This document shows positions 13,314 through 22,893 of a stretch of 64,000 bases of DNA, piece by piece; position 1 is the stretch's first letter; every line of letters starts with the position of its first letter. This DNA comes from Hyphodiscus hymeniophilus (Eukaryota > Ascomycota > Leotiomycetes > Helotiales > Hyphodiscaceae). The notes beneath the pieces are model-generated. The model was not told the origin of the DNA. It made no database searches and worked only from the letters and a program-made list of their open reading frames with translations. Both the position numbers and the translations under genes were made by a program. The DNA lies in contig VNKQ01000002.1 of assembly GCA_016508695.1 (NCBI GenBank), forward strand, positions 2,542,001 to 2,606,000, given 5' to 3'.

Positions 13314-13315
13314 TA

Positions 13316-13996
13316 TGACGAGTCCATTAGGTCGAACGACAATCTCGGAGAGGATTAGTCAGAGGAGGCTCTCAATAATAACGTCGCCTGGACTTCGTAC
13401 GAGTACGAGTTCTTGGATTGACAGAGCGCTTGGAAATCCATCCGACAGACCCGCCCTTTACAATCTGGCACCAACAGCTTGATGAATGCTCCGAATAGGG
13501 TGGGGTGTTCAATCATTCAATGGATGTAAAGCAAGCATTACAGGGCAGGAAGCACAGGGAGCGAGCTGAGCTGGCCTTCTTCCCCGGGTGCAAGGCACAG
13601 CACGGGCCTTTCTACCGCCCAACTCGACATTAGCGCGGCTACTACCGCAGTGAAATGCCAAGCCTGCCTTTCACAAAACAAAGATCCGAGTGCCGGGAGT
13701 TACTGAGTAAGGACTGACCTTTGCTGTTTTTTGCTTTTTCTGGATGCCTTCGTCTCATCCCTACGCAGAATTACCAAGACGATCTTGCATTCTGCAGTCT
13801 GCCTACTTCATACGACTAGCCCCCTTTAGTAATTTGGTATTGCACATAAAGATCCTTCGTTCCCCCCGTATCTCCCAATATCCAACTTTAACCTTTGTCC
13901 ACAACAAATGCACAGAGACATCAACTGCATGAACCTCCAAACCCGTTACGTGCGACGACATATCACGTATCTATACCTATTCCATCTTACTTGACG
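13316..13996. other. Flank of the transposon block, no gene seen
   Basis: Base composition returns to normal immediately after the TA at 13314-13315. Short open stretches exist but none has a convincing start, splice pattern or protein character. Bases 1-46 are the matching left flank of the empty site. Confidence 0.5.
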
Positions 13997-14412
13997 ATGG
14001 CTCCTGCTTCGACTCACGGGATAAGTTGCTCGACCAAAAGGTAAGCATCCGCTCTCTTGTTTCTTCCATCGGCTATCATACCAGTAAAGGCTTAAATTGT
14101 CTCCCTAGCCACAATAAATCCACAACAGACTCCAAAACATTCCAGTACCAGAGTCCGACTCGAGATCAAGCGCCTATTCACGACCCATCGAATTTGGTCA
14201 TTAGAGAGGTAGAGCGGTACCACATCGAAGTCGAAAAAATCAGCTACTCAATCGACTCCTTCCTCCTCGACAGCATCAACTCGAGTCCACAACACCCCGG
14301 CTCCGCGACCAAGAAGAACATGCAGGCACATACCATCAAGGCTACCAAGGCGTTGGAAGAGTTTGATAAGAAGTTCTACCAAGAGAACCACAAGACTTTG
14401 TGTCGAATGTAG
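13997..14412 (+). CDS. Small hypothetical protein, two exons
   Basis: The ATG at 13997 opens a 44-nt exon ending at a good donor (GTAAGC, 14041). A 68-bp intron ends in CCCTAG at 14108, and exon 2 (14109-14412) joins in frame to give 115 residues. The product is hydrophilic, with an acidic/basic C-terminal half (repeated Lys and Glu, likely helical from about residue 55), no signal peptide and no membrane segment. I do not recognise the family. It is the first plausible gene after the transposon block, in a gene-poor zone. The neat splice is the main support; a chance open frame remains possible. Confidence 0.4.
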
Positions 14413-15177
14413 ACAGGTTTCCGGAGGTATTATCACGTGACATGGTTCGCTTAAGATAGGGGCCAGACGGGCGGGACAACAGGCAAAGACTCAAGGCAGA
14501 CTTAGATCTCAGGAGTACCTAATCAACACACGCTTAACTCTGCATCATACCAATGTGCATCATACCACTGAACTCATTTCATGACTCTTTCTTACCAAAG
14601 TTCTCATAGTGCTGAACGGGAATCGTGCAAGGCTACAGCTCCTCAATCCTAACAAGCCGAGCTCTAGCAACTCCTTTTCAAGTGCGATGCAGTCTCGACA
14701 TCGACTTCGACATCATCCATACTTCCCCAAACGCCGCCATTCTGTAGTAATGTCCAGAGAAATAATTCAAGATCCGCCTTCCGTAATCCTACGCACGTTG
14801 CTGAGCCGCGTTGGCCCAGGGTGGGCTACGCCTTGTGCGGCTCCACCCGTTTCGGGAAGTTGAGACAAGAACCGTTTTTTTCCGTTGCACCACTCTTCAT
14901 CCTAGCGTTTTCGTTATTGAAGTCCTTTCACATACAGCCAATGTCGCAGCCTTGCATCTTTTCGCGAAGGGTGTAGAAAACATTCCAGTGCATGTAATAG
15001 AAGGATTGGAATTGGCTGCAGGACAAATCTTTTTGGCTGAAAAATCTGCAGCAAAAAGCAAGTCTATCACTTTCATGTTTTCTGGAGATGCAGTCTCAGT
15101 ATGTAATTTTAGTCAGAGCCTGGTGCATGCAGTGCATGCTGCCAAGCCTCCGGGATGCTGGATGAGGTGGAGTGGAT

Positions 15178-15250
15178 TGGGATAAGGTGGAATGGGATGA
15201 GACGGAATGGGATGAGATGAGATGGGATGAGATGAGATGGGATGGAATGG
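15178..15250 (+). repeat. Pentamer minisatellite (GGGAT/GAGAT/GGAAT variants)
   Basis: About 14 imperfect 5-bp units of the GRRAT type lie in tandem. Scattered related units continue to about 15345. A complementary-sense version (CCATCCCATGCCATT and similar) lies at 15364-15401, so the two could fold into an imperfect hairpin. Confidence 0.8.
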
Positions 15251-15673
15251 TGTATTGGTGCTGGATGAAATGAGTGGGATAGCGGGGCCAGATGCTGGGG
15301 TGAGATTGTGGGCAGAGATGGACTGGAAAGGGATGGAATTTAATAAGCTATACAACGTTGCCACACCATCCCATGCCATTCTACTCCATCCCATGTCATG
15401 CGCCTTTTCTCGGCTGTGAGGTTTGTGGAGGACCAACACCACCAACAGACACCCATGCTCCGCTGACACAATCTGAGTAAACACGAGATATTAGTCATCA
15501 TATGCCTCCTGGCTGGTGTGGTGTCACGAAGACTCCAAGTTGAAGTTTACACGCCGCGTAAGCTGTTACGTCGTCGCCACATCTTACAAGCATTATAAGT
15601 GTTGACAGCAGATCAGATTGAATATCATACACTACTAGCGTCGATAGGAATGAATGGGTTCATTTCATAGCGG

Positions 15674-15699
15674 CCTTTGAGGCTTTGAGGCTTTGAGGC
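15674..15699 (+). repeat. 8-bp tandem repeat CTTTGAGG, three units
   Basis: Three perfect copies of CTTTGAGG lie in tandem with a partial fourth. There is no coding context. Confidence 0.8.
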
Positions 15700-17423
15700 T
15701 TCTCGGACATAACCGTTGCGGCTCTTCGACTGTCGTCCTCCTACGTAAGCTCCAACCCAGCCACGAATTCGTGCAGTAGCGAATATACAGGCCTTATGAA
15801 ATGATCACCACTAAATCCGAACTTTCTACTGGCCAATAAGCACGGGTATGTCGTAATACAGGGGTTCCTTTGCCAATCCGTAAGTATCACTTTGCAGGGC
15901 CAGAGCCTGCAGTACCATGAAAGGCTCAAAGGCTTCAGCGAGTATGTAGGAAAGGCCCTTAATTTGTTCCGTCAGCCAGAGACTCTTCACTAAACTGCAG
16001 GGTCTTTCAACCATAGATGCTCTGTCGTGCAGAAATTCGACCTTGGTAGATCAAGCGTCAGCAGCTTAGATCTCTTTCTGGTCACCGACTCTATTTGGAG
16101 TACGCAGGAAATGCCACAAACCATCTTTGAACAGCAGGGGATTTAGAGGCCGGAAACTGGCCTTTAAACAGCAAGGGATCTGGTTAGCAAAGCCTGCTGA
16201 GTCATCCTTACTCTCCAGTCTTATCGTCGAGTGGCATGGACCTCCTCATCTTTGAAGCAAGTGCATCTCATTCCAATACGACCTAACAAAGCACAACAAT
16301 AGCTTCGGAGATAGCCGCCACCGAAATTGAGACAGACCATGGGACTCACATCATGTAATTCCCTGCAAAGTATTCATGTTCAGATCAAGGTAGTACCCTC
16401 AACCGCACCTCCCAGCTTGATACCGCTCCACAACATACGTGTGGGAGGTACTGCACTCTCGCCGATCTCTGTGTCTTTGAAAGAAAAATGAGATCATAAA
16501 ACTGTTTTTTTACACGTCGCTTTTTCCTTCGCAGGGAACTTCAACTTCATTGAATTCACAAAATTGTTTTGTTGCACGTCACAATTCGCTACGCCATTCG
16601 CTATGCAATTCGCAATTCGCTACGCATGCAGTACACATAGTTTCAGTGAAGTGAAATCTGAAAGTCAACCGATCCACGCTAGGCTTCAACATTCGAGTAT
16701 GCCGGCTCAGATTTGTATTCCGAAGTTGGCTGCGGACATTGCCTTGATGCGACGCTATCCTGACATGGGTTGCTTTGCTTTATCAGACCTGATGGAAACG
16801 AGCGACTTTCCATTCCCTTGCCTTTGCAAGGCCACCCAAATTGAAGACGGGATAGTGCCCGGAGTGTGCTCATGCTCAGACTTATGTTGCTAATTGTCAA
16901 AGTGCTTGTCAAATTGGGCTCGCCGCTACAGCGCCCGATAGAATGCAAACACGGGATACCCAGATGTCCCCCGTGCCAACTCCAGTTTACCTGGGCTCTT
17001 CAGATCATAAGGGTAATAATAGGGTATAACGATCGTACCACTCGCGTCTTCTTTCAGCTCACATCCATCTTTAGTAAGATGTTCAGAATCCTTTCTTTCA
17101 TTGGCGGTTGAATATGATGGGATGGACCGCGTTTCGATGGACTATCACCATTACTGTATTCCTAGACTTATGCACTACTGCTTTTTACAACATCAGAGAT
17201 TACGTGCGTACACGGAAGGTCCGAAATGTGCACCCAGTGTGGCTTCATTCGATGAGCCTAAGAGGACTAAAAGCACTTAAGACGTCTGCTCTCCCACCTC
17301 ATCTCCAATCTCTTCATATTGTCGACGCTATCAAACTGGGTCAAACTTTCTATGTGTCCATCTACTATACATCGTTCCGTATTGAATACACAGTCTCTCT
17401 TATTTCCACGATTTGATAGGAAC

Positions 17424-17822
17424 ATGCCAGCGGGCCCCTCATCAACCTGTGCAACGGTCGGCTCTCGCCCGGGGTATGCTTCCCTCGTCCGTTCTCGTAG
17501 CGATTCTCTATCCCAGTATCATCTTTTCATTGTCCTCAACACTGACAGTCTTCGACTCAGGTCTAAAATCTCCAAGTCCAGATCCAAAGCCGAATCCGAC
17601 CCGACTCCCGTCATCGAACGCAAGATCCAAGCCCAAGCTGTGTCGTCGGTGGATCTGCGACACTTTGCGGGCCAGAGCATCGCCGACTATGTGGCAGATC
17701 CCCTTGTTGCCAACCCTCAATTCACTCATCACTCAGTTGAAGAAAGTGTGAAAGGTCATACAGGCTCCACGAAGGCTTATCTTGATAGCTTCGATCGTCT
17801 AATGACGGAATGGGAGAGATGA
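17424..17822 (+). CDS. Hypothetical protein, low confidence
   Basis: The ATG at 17424 opens a 132-residue frame. The middle is basic and serine-rich (a RSKISKSRSKAE-type stretch), followed by a more ordinary C-terminus with acidic and aromatic residues ending in EWER. A possible 45-bp intron (17516-17560, GTATCA to CTCAG with a CTGAC branch point) would remove 15 codons and keep the frame, so two products are possible. Family not recognised. It lies in a gene-poor region near repeats, and coding status is uncertain. Confidence 0.3.
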   Translation: MPAGPSSTCATVGSRPGYASLVRSRSDSLSQYHLFIVLNTDSLRLRSKISKSRSKAESDPTPVIERKIQAQAVSSVDLRHFAGQSIADYVADPLVANPQFTHHSVEESVKGHTGSTKAYLDSFDRLMTEWER

Positions 17823-19169
17823 TGGCCGTTATTCGGGCAAAGAGCCAAGACGCAAATATATGAATATATGGGAAGCAATCAGGTACAAATTTCCCCTTTT
17901 CTGCAGAAAACTTACCACTCGGCTGTTTCGATTAATTGATCTCCATCATATAGGACTTTCCTCTTATTGGAGAGGCGCAGGTGCTCTGCGATTAGTCAAA
18001 CTCGTGAACCGTCAAGCCATGGGAGGCTTTCTTACATTCAGGGTTGGACAAACGTGTGTTTTGATTAACCAATTAACAAACCTGTCACTCGCGGTGGCAA
18101 TATGTATCCAAGTAATTGCTGTCAACTGGAGCAACATCCGTTGAGCTCACCAGGCTCTCAATCGCTACACTGCATGCGGGCAAAGTCCAAAGTCGACTGT
18201 TGTGGCTGGCTTCACTGGCTTCACTGGCAAGTGGCAGGTGGCAGGTGGCAAGTGGCAAGTGGCAAGTGGCAAGATGAATAAAAACTGTCTAAGAGTGTGG
18301 TTGGGAGACGAGTGTTAACAAGACAGGAAGGTGGAGTAGAGTTTTGAATTCCGTCAGCAGTGGCAAGAAGTGGTTCGCATTTTGAACGCCTTGCCAGCCT
18401 CAGGACTCGGATATTGAGAAGAGCCTCAAGTGGCAAGTCATGCGTCACTGTCATTGCAGACTTGGGACAGCGCAAGAGATGCTTGACCGTTGACCTGGCT
18501 GTCTCTGACTTCCCATTTTGAGGATTCGTTGTTTGTGGTCCAGGAGCGTCGTTGGTGTTGCAGACTATCAGGCCACATCCTCTCCTTCTTTTGGAGGAAC
18601 ACTCATTTGAGAGCTTCCCACTTGCCTCTCTGTCAGCCTGATTTTTGTTCATAACTACTTGGGCAAAACATGTGGGATGAACGATTGAAAATAGCAACGT
18701 CTCCTATCACGTGATCAACCTGGAATACTTGTGTTTTCTGTATTGTCAGGTTGCTTCTCGAGTTATATAGCCATCCCAATCTTGTTCATTTGAGTCTTTT
18801 GCATCAAATGCTTCGCAGTAAGGTATCCCTGAGTGCCTTTTAGTTCAATATACCGCATGAAGTAGCGAAATCACCTACCTAGTGACCTAGCGCACCTAGA
18901 TATTTTCTAACTGCCTTCACTTCGATTTTATAAAAGATGACTCTTCGCCGCACGGCACGAAACATATCCAAAGTCTGCAGTTTTTGTACGATGAACGAAA
19001 CATACAATCATTTGCCAAGTTCGGAAGTCCTTCCTCCAAAATCGCGAAGCCACATGAGTCATTGCAGATCTCCAAGTGGTCTCTCTCTCCCATGTCGAAG
19101 GATGATTCTCTGCCAACGATATCTGCTTTGAACATTCCGCTCGTTTCCCGTCTTGTGCACTTCTGAAGT
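17823..19169. other. Intergenic, with a minisatellite; no supported gene
   Basis: The only long open frame (minus strand, about 18221-18697) reads through the TGGCAAG tandem repeat and looks accidental. No introns or conserved motifs are seen. Confidence 0.5.
18225..18273 (+). repeat. 7-bp minisatellite TGGCAAG, seven units
   Basis: Seven tandem copies of TGGCAAG or TGGCAGG, preceded by two 9-bp TGGCTTCAC-type units. Single related copies recur near 18361 and 18430. Confidence 0.85.
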
Positions 19170-19640
19170 ATGGCAAGGAAGAATATCTCTTCCAGTTCCA
19201 AATTCGAGGCCCAGATCGGCTACTCCCGAGCTGTCGTCCATGGCTCTTGGGTCTTCGTATCAGGGACAACGGGGTAAGAAACGCCATCTCCAGGTTACTT
19301 TTCTGTCTTTCCGTCTAAGTACCCGTAGCTAATGCTAACCAGCTATCACTACTCAACTGGTGCCATTTCCCCGTCGATCATAGATCAGACAGAGCAGACA
19401 CTCAAAAACATCGAAGCAGCATTGTCAGAAGCCGGAGCAAGTATGCAGGATGTCGTGAGGGTTCTCTACATTCTGCCGGACGGAAAAGAGTTCCCTCTTA
19501 TTTGGCCGGTGTTACAGAGGTACTTCGGGAAAGTACGCCCGGCGGCTACGATGGTGCAAGCAGAGCTGATAGAGAGGGTCATGAGGATTGAGATCGAAGT
19601 TACTGCAAGGAAAGTGAAGGGGCGGAAGGCAAAGCTATAG
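19170..19640 (+). CDS. RidA/YjgF/YER057c/UK114-family protein
   Basis: Two exons (19170-19273 and 19343-19640) are joined across a 69-bp intron (GTAAGA donor, GCTAACCAG branch and acceptor) and encode 133 residues, the size of one RidA domain. Family marks are the early GYSRAVVHGSWVFVSGTTG strand region, the helix QTEQTLKNIEAAL-EAGAS, and the closing IEIEVTA strand. Canonical RidA enzymes hydrolyse reactive enamines/imines using an Arg in a PAR(S/T) motif. Here that position reads PAATM, with an Arg two residues earlier (KVRPAAT). So it belongs to a divergent subgroup and classical imine deaminase activity is doubtful. The basic tail (KVKGRKAKL) is unusual. No signal peptide; probably soluble. 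Confidence 0.85.
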
Positions 19641-20272
19641 TGATTTTCCGTCACAGAACCAGTTTCGAAGATCCAACATCTAAGAGCGTGCGGGAGGTGC
19701 AATGACGATAATTGATTATAACATAGTTGCCACTTGGCCTTCTGGGGGCTGAGAATGAAGTGACACATGCCCGAAAACCTTTGTTTCGGCATACGCACCA
19801 GAAACAACAGCGTGAAAAGCACTTTTGTGTAAAATGTTCTCCCCAATCAGCCTGATAGAAGCAGTACTGAAAAGAAATGATTTTCCCGCAACAAGATCAC
19901 TAGGACCTATTAGAAGACAGAGATGGACGATGGCAAAGTCAGTGCAGTCCACCTGAGCGGCTTGAATGAGCCATTCACAAAAGCAGACCCTGGAGAAAGG
20001 AAGCAGGAATTGCTTATTTATCCATTGAAACCCAAACCGAACAACGCCTGTCAAATACCGACGCCAAAGAAAATGTTCTTAAGTACAACCCATCCATCGT
20101 CGAAGCCTCGATTGCCGGACCCCAACGCCTTTTCCCAGTAACCTCAAATTCAATCCCAATTACAGCAAGCGACTTCGATCTAAGACAGTTCCAGCATTTG
20201 CACTCTGTCTCTGAGGCCTTTCCAACAAGGGCTTTGATCAAATATCCTTCTTCGAGCCAGCATTTGGATCTG
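19641..20272. other. Convergent intergenic region
   Basis: It lies between the 3' ends of the RidA-like gene (plus) and the Sds3/Dep1-like gene (minus). No gene is supported; it presumably holds both 3' UTRs. Confidence 0.5.
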
Positions 20273-21996
20273 TCAAGCCATTCCTGGGATAGGCTTCAGT
20301 CTCCGTCCTCTCGAGCTGGTTCCTCCCTCGCCAGTGTTCTGTCTCGACATGGGCGTACCACCGATCTCACTTATCCCTCGAGAAGATTGCTTGCTCATTG
20401 GCTCACCGCCTGCCAACTCGTCTCTCAAATTGGACGTCAAGAAACCATTGCCATCAAGCAAGCCTTTATGATCGCTCTTGACCCAGTACTCGTATCGCTT
20501 CGGCATAGCAACGGCCTCTAACAGCGGCTTGCCACCATTATCCAACTCCAAGTTCCGTCCGAAGCCCATTGTATCATTGTATGATCGTCCTCTCCGGATT
20601 ATGTCGAGCTCAGCGCTTGCTTCGTCGCTCGTCAGTCCAGCAGGCTGATTCGCGGCATCGCCCTTGACGTAGCCTTTCTGCATGACGGCTGCAAGGAATG
20701 GGGGCATCTTAGGAATTTGCTTGACGAGTGCTTCCATGTTATCAGGGTAGTTGAGGTCTCCAAGTGCGTCGATGCCTAAGCCAGTAACAAAGTTAGGATT
20801 CATTGCGCCCCGCGTGCTGCGTGTAGCGTGCGAGAATTGTCTTGCCATGTCTGCGCCTCCGGGAGGAGAATCAGCATCATCGTTGAGGTCTGTCTCAGCA
20901 TGGGCAATCTTCTCGTGCTCGGATCCTTCTTCAGACTTGCCATTCGGCGGAGTATCAACGTCTTCGGCGTATGGCTGATGACGTTGCATATATCTGTGTG
21001 CGGCCAAAGCAGCTTGATTATATGTCATAGCTAACTCCTTCTCTGTGAACAGTTTATCAATACTGTAGAGGGCAGAGTCGACCTGTGTGGCGTGCATGGC
21101 GTTCTTCTCCGCGAACCACAGCGGTGTGCTCGAACCATTCTCCATACGTCGGGTTGGGGCAGGTGACTCGTCACTATCTCCAGCTTTGCGCTTGCGCTTG
21201 TTGCCTTCTGTGAAACTAGGGAGCTCCTCTGCGTCTCTGCGATGACGGGTTGCTCGTTTAGAGTGCATCCCACCAGGACTGGCGGGGTTCGCGAGGCCGA
21301 ATTGAGACGGGTGTAGTAGGAGGGCATTGCTTTCGCCAATTTCGATTGTTTCGCGGTCTCGAGAGAGACGGTTCTTCTTGTTTGTCACGCTATTTATTAG
21401 GCGGTCGCGGAGGGTGCTGGAGAGGGCGTGGTGTTCGAGGGCAGCAAGCTTTTTGCGGTACGCATCTGCGGCAGCGAGCTCGCTCATCTTGACATCGAAG
21501 TCTCTCTATATTGTTGTTAGACATATTTGCAAGCACAGTTATAAGGAAGACATGCCTTGTGAACAGTCAAAGACGTATCTCTCTCCTCCATAGCATCATT
21601 GACTTCTTTTGCGAAATCCGCGTAAGCCTTCCCAGCTCTGAGCGGAGGAATGGGTTCTGCGCGTTTCATAGACATTTTCTGCATATTATCCTTGACCAGC
21701 ATGTCTACCTCGGGGCCGCTGTTTGGGAGTTGTTCTTTGCCGTGCGCATCGGCCTCCATGATGAGGTTCATGTCGAGCTGGATGGATTGGAGTTGTTCGC
21801 GATAGTGGACATCTCGATTCTGGGAGAATTGCTTTGTGATATCTTCTAGTCGATCTGCGAGCATGCTGCGACGCTTGTCTCTCTTGGAGAGTTGTTGCTG
21901 GGGCGGAGAATTGGAGTGTTGTCGTAGGTGCCGAAGCTCTTCTGCACGCTGCGAGTGGCCGCCCATGATGGGCGATTGTGAGGCACTCATTGCCAT
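20273..21996 (-). CDS. Sds3/Dep1-like subunit of the Rpd3L-type histone deacetylase complex
   Basis: Exon 1 (21996-21556) and exon 2 (21505-20273) give 557 residues. The N-terminal part holds the Sds3-like signature: KRRSMLADRLEDI, then FSQNRDVHYREQLQSIQ, then a coiled region leading to FAKEVNDAMEERD. The splice yields DFDVKMSELAAADAYRKKL, which continues the helix. The C-terminal half is mostly low-complexity and charged, with short conserved islands (for example PKMPPFLAAVMQKGY). Known Sds3/Dep1 proteins are scaffold subunits of Sin3-Rpd3L and act in the nucleus in gene repression. The 50-bp intron starts with GC rather than GT (AAG|GCATGT) and has a TCTAAC branch point; no GT donor gives a consistent frame. 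Whether the closest yeast counterpart is Sds3 or Dep1 I cannot tell. Confidence 0.75.
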
Positions 21997-22893
21997 GGTT
22001 TATGAGGTGTAGTCGCAGATTGTCTTTGGTTGATCCAGAGATGTGACCCGAATATGGTGGCTTTGAAGCGTTGAATGTTCGAGCGGAGTTTCTTGGGGAG
22101 AAGAGCAACACCGCGAAATTAACAAAAAGAGAATCCTCTATCAATACGAGAGATCCCAAAGGTAAAACGCTGGAAGAATTCTATGACTTGAGTTCCGATA
22201 TGCTCTCGCTTGTCGGTGACAATTGAAGGCCAAGTGCGTTGCCTTGTTGCATTGGTATTGTGGTTTGTACTTGTAGGTATTGTGCTGCTGGGCTGAATCG
22301 TGCATCGCTAGGTGTGGGCCCACGAGCTGAACCGTTTTCCCTCCCGTCGAGGCTGCGAGCCACAACCGCTTCTGATTGGATGCAGCATCTCACCCGTCGT
22401 CATCGTCAGCCTTGCTGATGTGAAGTCGGCTCGGCTTCACTTCAGATCTTCCTGCTGCTCAGGAGGATTCTGGTTGTTCAAAGTATTAATTCTTATTGGA
22501 AATAGTACTGCCAGATTTTAGTTTTGCTTCAACATTGAAGACAAAAGAAGGCTGGAAGTCATCTCGACGGTAGGAATACGGATTACAGTACCAAAGTTGA
22601 GGGGGATTGGCAATGCGTCGTATAGTACGATCCAAAGAAAAGGTTCGTATGGTATTTGAATCTAGTCGATGGCTCTGACCTTATTTCAGCGATGAGCAAG
22701 ACCTTATTGAATACCTTAGTTTCCAAGCAGGTGAGCCATCTGTTTATGTACAATAATCTACAAGACTCTGATGACACTTTCCCCATGCTGATTATCAAAG
22801 CACTTTGAATCCCAGGGTATGACCGTCCATTTTGTGACCCCAACGCCATCCATACCTACCATGCAAATATCTTATTCATCTGTCCTTAGTAGA
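21997..22893. other. Promoter of the Sds3/Dep1-like gene and 3' region of the PARP-UBC gene
   Basis: About 900 bp between two minus-strand genes. No further gene is supported. Confidence 0.5.

Larger units (their letters stand above)
14413..17423. other. 3-kb gene-poor stretch with simple repeats
   Basis: No convincing gene was found. Open frames here start at non-ATG codons or run through the pentamer repeats at 15178-15401. The stretch also holds an 8-bp tandem repeat (15674-15699) and a small cluster of ATTCGCTACGC-like copies near 16580-16626. Confidence 0.5.

Noticed and set aside
15113..15484. Overlapping open frames on both strands around 15.1-15.5 kb
   Set aside because: They are produced by the pentamer repeat (HPISSHPIPS-type product) and do not look like proteins.
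16564..17416. Series of overlapping 60-110 codon frames
   Set aside because: Non-ATG starts, frames on both strands of equal length, no family marks or consistent splicing.
15178..18273. CRISPR-like array from the tandem repeats
   Set aside because: Units are contiguous 5-9 bp minisatellites without spacers, in a eukaryotic genome.
18221..18697. 158-codon minus-strand frame
   Set aside because: Its C-terminus reads the TGGCAAG minisatellite as LPLATCH repeats; no motif, no splice pattern, low-complexity character.
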